Of a DNA stretch of 6,813 nucleotides, positions 1-5,365 are shown piece after piece (position 1 is the stretch's first letter; each line of letters starts with the position of its first letter). Both the position numbers and the translations under genes were made by a program. The stretch comes from an uncultured bacterium (lineage in GTDB: Bacteria > Actinomycetota > Coriobacteriia > Coriobacteriales > Eggerthellaceae). The notes under the pieces are model-generated. The model made no database searches and was not told where the DNA came from. It saw only the letters and a list, made by a program, of their open reading frames with translations. The DNA lies in assembly GCA_947649215.1 (NCBI GenBank), contig CANSQW010000072.1, positions 1-6,813 of the forward strand, read 5' to 3'.

Positions 1-18
1 CCCTGAAAGGAACCTTCG

Positions 19-834
19 TTGGAGCTCGTCAACACCCACTGCCACTCGCGCTACTGCGGCCACGGCGTCGGCGAGGTGGCCGCCTATGCCGACGCCGCCG
101 CAGCCGCCGGCCTGACCACCCTCGCCTTCACCGAGCACTTCCCGCTCTCACACGCGTTCGACCCCGACGGCTACCTCTCCGTGCCGGTGGCCGATATGCC
201 CGCCTACCTGGCCGCCGTCGAGCAGGCGCGGCGCGACCATCCCGGCATGGAGATCATCTGCGGCTGCGAGATGGACTACCTGGCGGCCGACGAGGACCGC
301 GTGCTCTCCGCGGCCGACCTGGCCCCCTTCGAGCTCATCTTGGGCTCGGTGCACTTCGTGGACGCCTGGCCCTTCGACGACCCGGCCCAGCGCGGCGCCT
401 GGGACGAGCCGGGCGCGCCCGACCGCATCTGGCGGCGCTACGCCGAGGTGTGGTGCCAGGCCGCGGCCGACCCGGCGCAGCCCTTCCACGTGATGAGCCA
501 CCCCGACCTGGCCAAGAAGTTCGGCTTCTACCCCTCCTTCGACCGGGCGCCGCTCTACGAGGCCATGGCCGAGGCCGCCGCGGCGGGCGGGCGGATGGTG
601 GAGGTGAACACGTCGGGGTCGTACTACGCGTGCGCCGAGATGTTTCCCGCCCCGGCGCTCTTGGCCGCCTTCTGCCGCGCCGGCGTGCCCTGCACCGTGG
701 GCACCGACGCCCACGACCCGGCCAACGTGGCGCGCGACATCGAGCGCGGCTACGCCCTCATGGCCCAGGCCGGTTACCGGTGCGTAACGGTTCCCACCAG
801 GTCGGGCGACCGGCGCGAGGTGCCTCTCGCCTGA
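19..834 (+). CDS. PHP-domain phosphoesterase, histidinol-phosphatase (HisK) type
   Basis: The 271-residue product has the ordered metal-binding motifs of the PHP superfamily: NTHCHS (His7, His9), TEH (His40), CGCEMD (Glu84), GSVH (His112), MSHPD (His161) and GTDAHDP (Asp230, His232). These line a TIM-barrel-like active site with a multinuclear metal centre. The order and length fit the HisK branch, which removes phosphate from L-histidinol phosphate in histidine synthesis; other PHP phosphatases share this pattern, so the substrate is inferred. It is presumably cytoplasmic, with no signal peptide or membrane segment. The start is TTG, chosen because AAAGGAA lies 6 bases upstream and the PHP motif begins at residue 5, leaving no room for a later start. 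No other his gene is visible. A 101-base gap separates it from the Nif3-like gene on the same strand. Confidence 0.85.
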   Translation: MELVNTHCHSRYCGHGVGEVAAYADAAAAAGLTTLAFTEHFPLSHAFDPDGYLSVPVADMPAYLAAVEQARRDHPGMEIICGCEMDYLAADEDRVLSAADLAPFELILGSVHFVDAWPFDDPAQRGAWDEPGAPDRIWRRYAEVWCQAAADPAQPFHVMSHPDLAKKFGFYPSFDRAPLYEAMAEAAAAGGRMVEVNTSGSYYACAEMFPAPALLAAFCRAGVPCTVGTDAHDPANVARDIERGYALMAQAGYRCVTVPTRSGDRREVPLA

Positions 835-849
835 CGTGGCCGACCGGCG

Positions 850-855
850 TATCCT
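850..855 (+). promoter_or_regulatory. possible -10 element upstream of the Nif3-like gene
   Basis: TATCCT matches the TATAAT consensus at four of six positions and lies just after the PHP gene stop, about 80 bases before the Nif3-like start. No good -35 is seen at the right distance; CTGACG at 831-836 resembles one, but the spacer would be only 13 bases. Treat this as a weak candidate: the gene may equally be read through from the PHP gene. Confidence 0.2.
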
Positions 856-857
856 TA

Positions 858-888
858 GGGCGTGCGTGCGCGGGCCCGTCGCACGCCC
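858..888 (+). repeat. inverted repeat in the gap between the PHP and Nif3-like genes
   Basis: GGGCGTGCG (858-866) and CGCACGCCC (880-888) are perfect 9-base inverted repeats around a 13-base loop that itself contains the palindrome CGGGCCCG. No run of T follows, so it is not a standard intrinsic terminator. It would fall in the 5' leader of the Nif3-like mRNA if transcription starts near 860, or form an RNA hairpin between two cistrons if they are co-transcribed. Confidence 0.45.
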
Positions 889-935
889 CGCGTCCTGCGG
901 GCCCGCGAACATCCGAGACGAAGGGGCTGACCATC

Positions 936-1874
936 ATGGCGCTTTTCAACCGCAGGGACAAGGATCCGAAGGCCGCTCGGCAGGTCGGGGGCGAGGCCGG
1001 GGCCCAGGCGCTGGCCGAGCGCCCGAGCGGGGAGCTGGCCCGGAAGGGCTTCTCGATGACCGTCGGCGCGCTTGAGGCGGCGCTGCTCAAGGAGTTTCCC
1101 GCCGAGGACGCCGAGTCATGGGACCGCACCGGCGTGCTCGTGGGCGAGCGGGCGCTGCCCGTGCGGAAGGTGGCCGTGGCGCTCGACCCCACGGTGGCCG
1201 CCATCCGCGAGGCTGCGCAAAACGGCGCGAACGTGCTCGTCACGCACCATCCGGCCTTCCTCGCCGCCCCCGATGCCTTCGCGCCGGAGCCGTCGGCGGC
1301 GCTCTGCCCCGGAGCGGGCGTGTGGGCCGCCATCCAGGGCCAGGTGGCGCTCATGGACTTCCACACCGCCCTCGACGTGAGCCCGCGCGCCGCGCGCGTG
1401 CTGCCCGGCATGCTCGGCCTGACCTTCAAGGGCGCCTTCGCCGAGCCGCTCGCCTCCTCGCGCAAGAAGGGCTACGGCCAGGTGTGCGAGGTGCGCCCGA
1501 GCGATGCGCCCGAGACGCTCGGCCGCCTGGCGGCGCGCTGCACGTCGGTGTTCGGCCGCCAGCCGCGCGTCTGGGGCGACTTCGACGCGCCGGTGCGCAC
1601 GGTGGTCACGGCCACGGGCTCGGCCGGCTCGCTCGGCTGCGCGTGCCTGGCGCTCGGCGCCGACGTGCTCGTCTGCGGCGAGGTCAAGTACCACGACGCG
1701 CTCGAGCTCTCGGCCGCCGGCCTGTCCGTGGTCGAGCTCGGCCACGACGTGAGCGAGCTGCCGCTCGTGGCCGTCCTCGCCGAGGCCCTGCTGCGCGTCG
1801 GCGTGCCCGACGAGCGCATCGTCGCCATCGACCAGTCCGCCAACTGGGCCTATCCCGAGGCCATCCGCATCTAG
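936..1874 (+). CDS. Nif3-like dinuclear metal center protein
   Basis: The 312-residue product belongs to the Nif3/YbgI/YqfO family, which forms toroidal hexamers with a two-metal site; its reaction is not settled, though metal-dependent hydrolase and GTP cyclohydrolase-like roles have been suggested. Family motifs in order are WDRTGVLVG (about 62-70), VTHHP (His104, His105), HTALD (His143, Asp147), GEVKYH (248-253) and GHDVSE (His270, Glu274). By analogy with E. coli YbgI, the likely ligands are His104, His105, Asp147, His270 and Glu274. The family core begins at Met41 (base 1056). I chose ATG 936 because AAGGGG lies 9 bases upstream and the 40 extra codons have the local G/C third-position bias. 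ATG 1056, preceded by GGAAGGG at 7 bases, is a real alternative giving 272 residues. The C4 zinc-ribbon gene follows after 147 bases. Confidence 0.88.
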   Translation: MALFNRRDKDPKAARQVGGEAGAQALAERPSGELARKGFSMTVGALEAALLKEFPAEDAESWDRTGVLVGERALPVRKVAVALDPTVAAIREAAQNGANVLVTHHPAFLAAPDAFAPEPSAALCPGAGVWAAIQGQVALMDFHTALDVSPRAARVLPGMLGLTFKGAFAEPLASSRKKGYGQVCEVRPSDAPETLGRLAARCTSVFGRQPRVWGDFDAPVRTVVTATGSAGSLGCACLALGADVLVCGEVKYHDALELSAAGLSVVELGHDVSELPLVAVLAEALLRVGVPDERIVAIDQSANWAYPEAIRI

Positions 1875-1930
1875 CGCGCTTCCGCCGCACCCGCAGGCTC
1901 GCCTGGCGAAAACGTGGATTGCCGGAAAAA

Positions 1931-1965
1931 CTCGCCCCCTCTCCCCGCGCGGGGGAGGGGGCGAG
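1931..1965. repeat. 15-bp GC-rich dyad; terminator-like on the minus strand or REP-like palindrome
   Basis: Bases 1931-1945 (starting CTCGCCCCC) pair with 1951-1965 (ending GGGGGCGAG) through 15 pairs, one of them G-U, around a 5-base CGCGC loop. Read on the plus strand it is followed by CATTATCATT, a poor terminator tail. Read on the minus strand it is followed by TTTTT (1930-1926), which looks like an intrinsic terminator, yet no minus-strand gene lies upstream in that sense. It may be a dispersed intergenic palindrome, a terminator for antisense RNA or a two-way attenuator between the Nif3-like and zinc-ribbon genes. Confidence 0.6.
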
Positions 1966-1968
1966 CAT

Positions 1969-1974
1969 TATCAT
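1969..1974 (+). promoter_or_regulatory. possible -10 element for the zinc-ribbon gene
   Basis: TATCAT matches the TATAAT consensus at five of six positions, 47 bases before the zinc-ribbon start and directly downstream of the 1931-1965 dyad. The expected -35 zone falls in the dyad's loop and right arm and has no consensus. If the promoter is real, the dyad would overlap its -35 zone; this is speculative. Confidence 0.25.
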
Positions 1975-2005
1975 TGTCCCATCAACGTTTCGCAGCGCTC
2001 CTGAG

Positions 2006-2016
2006 AGAAGGGAAGG
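2006..2016 (+). promoter_or_regulatory. purine-rich ribosome-binding site of the zinc-ribbon gene
   Basis: AGAAGGGAAGG places an AAGGGA core 8 bases before ATG 2022. This fixes the start there: the reading frame is open further upstream, to about 1914, but that stretch runs through the intergenic dyad and has no family similarity. Confidence 0.7.
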
Positions 2017-2021
2017 CATCC

Positions 2022-2741
2022 ATGCAGGTTTCACGCGACGATCTGGCCGCACTGCTCCAGCTTCAGCAGATCGACCTGGAGGTCATGCGCCAGACCAAGC
2101 AGCTTGAGGAGCTGCCCCAGCGAGCGACCATCCTGTCGGTGCGCCAGAAGCGCGAGACGGTGGAGGCCAAGCGCTCCCAGGTGGCGGCCTTGCGCAAGCA
2201 CGCGGTGCGCAAGCTCACGCGCATCACCGACGAGGACGCGTCGCTCGCGAAGAAGGAGGCCGGCGTCCAGGCCGCCATCGAGGCCGCCCACGGCGACTTC
2301 CGCAACGCCGAGGCGCGCACCAAGGAGCTGGCCGGCATCGCCAAGCGCCGCGCCTCCCTGGCCGACGACCACGACGCGGCCGCGGCGGAGCTGGCGAAGG
2401 TGGAGGCCCTCGAGGGGCAGATCGAGCGCATGGCCGCCGATCTCGCCGACCAGGAGCAGGCCGCCGTCGAGTCCTTCCAGCGCGAGGGCGGCGCGCTCAA
2501 GAACGGCATCGCCCAGCTCCAGGCCCAGCGCTCCGCGACGGCCGGCGGGCTCGATCCCGAGGTGCTCGCGCTCTACGAGAAGGCGGCGGCGCGCTCCGGC
2601 GGCGTGGCCGTGGGGCGCCTCGACGGCAGCCGCTGCGGCGCCTGCCGCGCCTCCATCGACGGCGGCCGCCTCATCGACCTGAAGGCCCAGGCCCCGCTTG
2701 GCACCTGCCCGTCCTGCAAGCGCCTCCTCATCATCGCCTAG
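2022..2741 (+). CDS. coiled-coil protein with C-terminal C4 zinc ribbon (DUF164/COG1579)
   Basis: The 239-residue protein has two parts. Residues about 5-172 are a long Ala/Glu/Lys/Arg/Gln-rich helical stretch with heptad-like spacing, expected to form an antiparallel coiled-coil hairpin. Residues about 200-239 hold a C4 zinc ribbon: CGAC (Cys205, Cys208) and CPSC (Cys229, Cys232), with the basic KRLLII ending usual for the family. This is the layout of COG1579 proteins such as Helicobacter HP0958, which has been linked to flagellar gene and RNA control; no general function is agreed, and nucleic-acid binding is only a reasonable guess. There is no signal peptide, so it should be cytoplasmic. 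In many actinobacteria this gene follows a Nif3-like gene, as here, which suggests a shared but unknown process. A GC-rich terminator hairpin follows 13 bases after the stop. Confidence 0.88.
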   Translation: MQVSRDDLAALLQLQQIDLEVMRQTKQLEELPQRATILSVRQKRETVEAKRSQVAALRKHAVRKLTRITDEDASLAKKEAGVQAAIEAAHGDFRNAEARTKELAGIAKRRASLADDHDAAAAELAKVEALEGQIERMAADLADQEQAAVESFQREGGALKNGIAQLQAQRSATAGGLDPEVLALYEKAAARSGGVAVGRLDGSRCGACRASIDGGRLIDLKAQAPLGTCPSCKRLLIIA

Positions 2742-2754
2742 CGCCGCATCACGC

Positions 2755-2792
2755 GGAGGGGGCGCTAGGCGCCCCCTCCTTCCTGCCGTTTT
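2755..2792 (+). terminator. intrinsic terminator after the zinc-ribbon gene
   Basis: GGAGGGGGCGC (2755-2765) and GCGCCCCCTCC (2769-2779) form a perfect 11-bp stem with a three-base TAG loop. The tail TTCCTGCCGTTTT is only moderately T-rich, so termination may be weak or partly bidirectional. The position, just after the plus-strand gene and facing rpmB on the opposite strand, fits a terminator between convergent genes. Confidence 0.65.
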
Positions 2793-2805
2793 CGTCTCAC
2801 AACGC

Positions 2806-2828
2806 AAAAAAGCCCGCAGATGCGGGCT
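2806..2828 (-). terminator. rpmB intrinsic terminator
   Basis: On the minus strand, AGCCCGC pairs with GCGGGCT around a short ATCT loop, and the T run TTTTTT (2811-2806) follows directly. The first T of the run also serves as the last base of the stem. It begins about 48 bases after the rpmB stop codon and is a textbook Rho-independent terminator. Confidence 0.9.
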
Positions 2829-2876
2829 CGTCTTGCGCGGCGCGTCCCGAAGGGCGACCGCAGGAGGCAGGGAGCG

Positions 2877-3068
2877 CTAGGCGCGCTCGACCTTGCCGGC
2901 CTTCATGCAGGAGGTGCACACGTTGGCCTTGCGCACGTGGCCGCTCTTGTCCTTGATGGTGATCTTCTGCACGTTGGGGCGGAAGACGCGATTGGACACG
3001 CGGTGCGAGTGGCTGATGCTACGACCGGCGACGGGGTGCTTACCGCAAACTTCACAAACCTTGGACAT
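2877..3068 (-). CDS. rpmB: 50S ribosomal protein L28 (bL28), zinc-binding form
   Basis: The 63-residue protein starts MSKVCEVCGKHPVAG and has the L28 signature of a basic, Ser/His/Arg-rich segment (SISHSHRVSNR, about 17-27) followed by RPNVQKI. L28 is a small protein of the large ribosomal subunit. Two CxxC pairs, Cys5/Cys8 and Cys51/Cys54, mark the zinc-binding C+ type; many genomes also carry a cysteine-free copy induced on zinc starvation, but none is visible here. The chosen ATG has GGAGT (3081-3077) 8 bases upstream. An in-frame ATG five codons earlier (3083) would overlap that site and lacks a site of its own. The gene is monocistronic: its own promoter lies in the AT-rich region upstream and a strong terminator follows. 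It is divergent from the asp23-fakA-recG operon. Confidence 0.96.
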   Translation of the reverse strand: MSKVCEVCGKHPVAGRSISHSHRVSNRVFRPNVQKITIKDKSGHVRKANVCTSCMKAGKVERA

Positions 3069-3076
3069 GTCTATCA

Positions 3077-3081
3077 ACTCC
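3077..3081 (-). promoter_or_regulatory. rpmB ribosome-binding site
   Basis: GGAGT on the minus strand lies 8 bases before ATG 3068 and decides the L28 start against the in-frame ATG at 3083. Confidence 0.75.
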
Positions 3082-3123
3082 ATTGTTACTTGGTCAACCC
3101 ACAGGGGAAAATACAGCCCTCAA

Positions 3124-3153
3124 ACTATAGCACAAGGAATAACTGCCCCACAA
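3124..3153 (-). promoter_or_regulatory. rpmB promoter with extended -10
   Basis: On the minus strand TGCTATAGT (3132-3124) is an extended -10 box, with TATAGT matching consensus at five of six positions. TTGTGG (3153-3148) stands 18 bases upstream as a partial -35. A T-rich stretch ATAATTTTTTCTTG (3163-3150 region) lies just beyond and could act as an UP element, as at other ribosomal protein promoters. Transcription would start near 3118, giving a leader of about 50 bases before the rpmB ATG. Confidence 0.65.
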
Positions 3154-3218
3154 GAAAAAATTATGGAATATGACCGAGCCGCTCAAGGGGCCGGCACCCC
3201 GCCCCGCAGCCCATGCGC

Positions 3219-3224
3219 TATACT
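3219..3224 (+). promoter_or_regulatory. -10 element of the asp23-fakA-recG operon
   Basis: TATACT matches the -10 consensus at five of six positions and lies in the divergent region facing away from rpmB. No recognisable -35 is found 16-18 bases upstream (the zone is C-rich), and TG lies two bases too far upstream for an extended -10. Transcription would start near 3231 and leave a leader of about 70 bases. Confidence 0.45.
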
Positions 3225-3239
3225 GCTCAGATGAGTTCG

Positions 3240-3268
3240 AGGCGGCCGCGCGCCGCCTGCAAGCAGGC
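3240..3268 (+). other. leader region with overlapping alternative hairpins
   Basis: AGGCGGC (3240-3246) can pair with GCCGCCT (3252-3258), and GCCTGC (3255-3260) can pair with GCAGGC (3263-3268). The two stems share 3255-3258, so only one can form at a time. The segment lies between the presumed transcription start and the asp23-like ribosome-binding site (AAAGGAG, 3290-3296). GC-rich DNA often yields such pairings, so a regulatory role is only a possibility. Confidence 0.3.
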
Positions 3269-3300
3269 CGCCCCGGCCGGCTGAGCCTGAAAGGAGCATC

Positions 3301-3648
3301 ATGGACACAACTATCCCCGGTGAGCTCCACGTCGCCAACGACGTGCTGGCGGACATGGTCGGCAACGCGGCCATGGAGTGCTACGGCGTCGTCGGCATGA
3401 CCGCGCCCAACGCGGCTGACGGCATCGCCAAGATCCTGCCCACGTCGCGCCTGCGCCGCGGGGTGGTGGTGGACGCCACGGAGGAGGGCATCCACGTCGA
3501 GCTCTACGTCGTCATCGAGTACGGCACCAACATCTCCACCGTGTCGCGCAACCTCATCGACCAGGTGAGCTTCGTGCTCTCCGAGTACGCGCGGGTCCCC
3601 CTGGCCGGCGTCGAGGTCCACGTGCAGGACGTCAAGGTCCGCCGCTAG
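3301..3648 (+). CDS. Asp23/Gls24 (DUF322) family envelope stress protein, YloU-like
   Basis: The 115-residue protein matches the small Asp23/Gls24 family: an early GELHVANDVLADMVGNAAMECYGVVGM segment (7-33), here given as a region rather than a motif, then HVELYVVIEYGTNI (about 65-78) and a C-terminal VPLAGVEVHVQDVKV (about 98-113). Family members are soluble proteins linked to cell-envelope and alkaline stress; Staphylococcus Asp23 is tethered to the membrane by AmaP, and no such partner is present here. The start is ATG with AAAGGAG 4 bases upstream, a tight but acceptable spacing. It is the first gene of the operon and is followed after 80 bases by the fatty acid kinase gene, as yloU precedes yloV in Bacillus. 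That association supports an envelope or lipid link, but the exact job is unknown. Confidence 0.85.
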   Translation: MDTTIPGELHVANDVLADMVGNAAMECYGVVGMTAPNAADGIAKILPTSRLRRGVVVDATEEGIHVELYVVIEYGTNISTVSRNLIDQVSFVLSEYARVPLAGVEVHVQDVKVRR

Positions 3649-3728
3649 CGCCGCGTCCGTTGCCCAGCGAGGGGCAGGCCGCGCGCCGGAGCCCTCGAAT
3701 GCAGTCCCCCTAAGGAGAAACACCCGCC

Positions 3729-5360
3729 ATGCCAACCGCCTATACCTCTAACGACATCCAGAACGCCATTGCGGCCGCCAGCAAGGCGCTTTCGGCCCGC
3801 AAGGAGGAGATCAACCGCCTCAACGTGTTCCCCGTCCCCGACGGCGATACCGGCACCAACATGTCGTTGACCATCGAGAGCGTCGTGGGGAACCTCGCGC
3901 GCCTGCCCATCGGGGCCGACGGCGCGGAGATCCGCAAGGCCATCACCACCGGCGCGCTCATGGGCGCCCGCGGCAACTCCGGCGTCATCACCTCGCAGAT
4001 CCTCCGCGGCCTGTGCGAGGGCACGGTCGGCTGGGAGGGGCTCACCTCCGCATCGCTGGCCACCGCCTTCGAGAAGGCCGTCGAGGTGGCCTTCCAGGCC
4101 GTGCGCAAGCCGGTCGAGGGCACCATCCTCACCGTCCTGCGCGACAGCGCCCAGGCGGCGGTGAACGCCTCTAAGCTGGGACTTCCCACCCCCGAGGCGC
4201 TCGAGGCCGTCGTGAGCGAGGCCTATGCCTCCGTCCAGCGCACGCCCGATCTGCTGCCCGTGCTCAAGGAGAACGGCGTGGTGGACGCGGGCGGCTTTGG
4301 CCTGGCCATCTTCTTCGACGCCTTCGCGAGCGCGCTCACCGGCAAGGAGGGCACCCTCGGCGACGAGCTGGCCTTCGCCCGCGGCGCCGCCCCCAAGGTG
4401 GAGATCGAGCAGATCAACGACTGGGAGGGCTCGGCCTTCCGCTACTGCAACGAGTTCCTGGTGGACTCCGAGACCCTCGACACCGAGGAGGCGCTCGAGT
4501 TTTTGGCCACCATGGGCGACTGCGAGCTGTGCGTGGGCTCGGTGCCCAAGTTCAAGGTGCACGTCCACTCCAACACGCCGGACAAGGTGCTCGCCTACTT
4601 CCTCGAGCGCGGCCAGATCTCCGAGGTGTTCATCCACAACATGCAGCTCCAGAGCGAGGAGCGCACTGAGATGCTCGCCGCCGAGCAGCAGGCCGAGGCC
4701 AAGCCGCTCGGGTTCGTGGCCGTGGCCGCGGGCAAGGGCAACGCCGAGATCCTGCGCAGCCTGGGCGTGGACGTGGTCGTCTCCGGCGGCCAGACCATGA
4801 ACCCCTCCACCAAGGACCTGCTGGACGCCGCCGAGCAGGTGAACGCGGACGCCGTCATCCTGCTGCCGAACAACTCCAACATCATCATGGCCGCCCAGAG
4901 CGCCGCCGAGCTGTGCGAGCGCCCCTGCGCCGTGGTGCCCACCAAGAGCGTGCCGCAGGCCTTCGCGGCCCTGTTCGCCGTCGACCAGGACGCCTCGCTC
5001 GAGACCAACGTCGAGGAGATGACGGCCGCCTACGCCGACGTGCGCACCGGCGAGGTGACCACCGCCATCAAGGACTCCCACGACGCGGCGGGCAACCCCA
5101 TCGCCGAGGGCGACGTCATCGGCATCTGCGACGGCTCCATCGACGCGGTGGGCTCGTCGGTTCCCGGCGTGGTGATGGACCTGCTGGCCGTCATGGAGGC
5201 CGAAGACGCCGACACCTGCACGCTTCTGGCCGGCGAGGACCTGCCCCAGGACGACTTCGAGGCGCTCATCGAGGCCATCGAGGAGGCCTACGAGGATCTG
5301 GAGGTGGACGCCCACCGCGGCGAGCAGCCCCTCTATCCGATCGTCCTCTCGGTCGAGTAG
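3729..5360 (+). CDS. fakA: fatty acid kinase catalytic subunit FakA (DAK/DegV fusion, YloV-like)
   Basis: FakA transfers phosphate from ATP to a fatty acid held by a FakB protein, making acyl-phosphate for phospholipid synthesis. The 543 residues show the family layout. An N-terminal DhaL-like kinase domain (about 8-205) contains NVFPVPDGDTGTNM (32-45), whose Asp38, Asp40 and nearby residues bind Mg-ATP, plus MGARGNSG (78-85). A middle domain has RYCNEFLV (Cys240) and KVHVHSNTP (His278, His280), residues conserved in the family. A DegV-like C-terminal domain (about 325-543) contains SGGQTMNPS (352-360) and LLPNNSNI (378-385). The length is usual for the family. The start is ATG with TAAGGAG 11 bases upstream. 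No fakB gene is in the window. Similarity to dihydroxyacetone kinase is limited to DhaL, so glycerone kinase is not the right name. Confidence 0.92.
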   Translation: MPTAYTSNDIQNAIAAASKALSARKEEINRLNVFPVPDGDTGTNMSLTIESVVGNLARLPIGADGAEIRKAITTGALMGARGNSGVITSQILRGLCEGTVGWEGLTSASLATAFEKAVEVAFQAVRKPVEGTILTVLRDSAQAAVNASKLGLPTPEALEAVVSEAYASVQRTPDLLPVLKENGVVDAGGFGLAIFFDAFASALTGKEGTLGDELAFARGAAPKVEIEQINDWEGSAFRYCNEFLVDSETLDTEEALEFLATMGDCELCVGSVPKFKVHVHSNTPDKVLAYFLERGQISEVFIHNMQLQSEERTEMLAAEQQAEAKPLGFVAVAAGKGNAEILRSLGVDVVVSGGQTMNPSTKDLLDAAEQVNADAVILLPNNSNIIMAAQSAAELCERPCAVVPTKSVPQAFAALFAVDQDASLETNVEEMTAAYADVRTGEVTTAIKDSHDAAGNPIAEGDVIGICDGSIDAVGSSVPGVVMDLLAVMEAEDADTCTLLAGEDLPQDDFEALIEAIEEAYEDLEVDAHRGEQPLYPIVLSVE

Positions 5361-5365
5361 CCCGC

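Noticed and set aside
450..935. Upstream extension of the Nif3-like frame into the PHP gene
   Set aside because: The frame is open, but it overlaps the PHP coding region out of frame and has an Arg/Gly-rich shadow composition; the start at 936 has its own ribosome-binding site.
1118..2107. 329-codon plus-strand frame overlapping the Nif3-like gene
   Set aside because: It is Arg/Ala/Gly-rich out-of-frame translation, crosses the intergenic dyad, and conflicts with the clear Nif3 frame.
3649..3728. Possible small gene or regulatory RNA between the asp23-like gene and fakA
   Set aside because: The 80 bases hold only a short stem (TGCCC/GGGCA near 3661-3676) and the fakA ribosome-binding site; no promoter or coding frame is evident.
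3729..4350. fakA as dihydroxyacetone (glycerone) kinase
   Set aside because: Only the DhaL-like kinase domain is shared; the middle domain and DegV-like end with GGQTMNPS mark the fatty acid kinase family, and no DhaK domain is present.
3645..5315. Long minus-strand open frame of 556 codons opposite fakA
   Set aside because: It is an antisense shadow: composition is Gly/His/Val/Leu-rich without any domain, and the plus strand encodes all FakA motifs over the same stretch.
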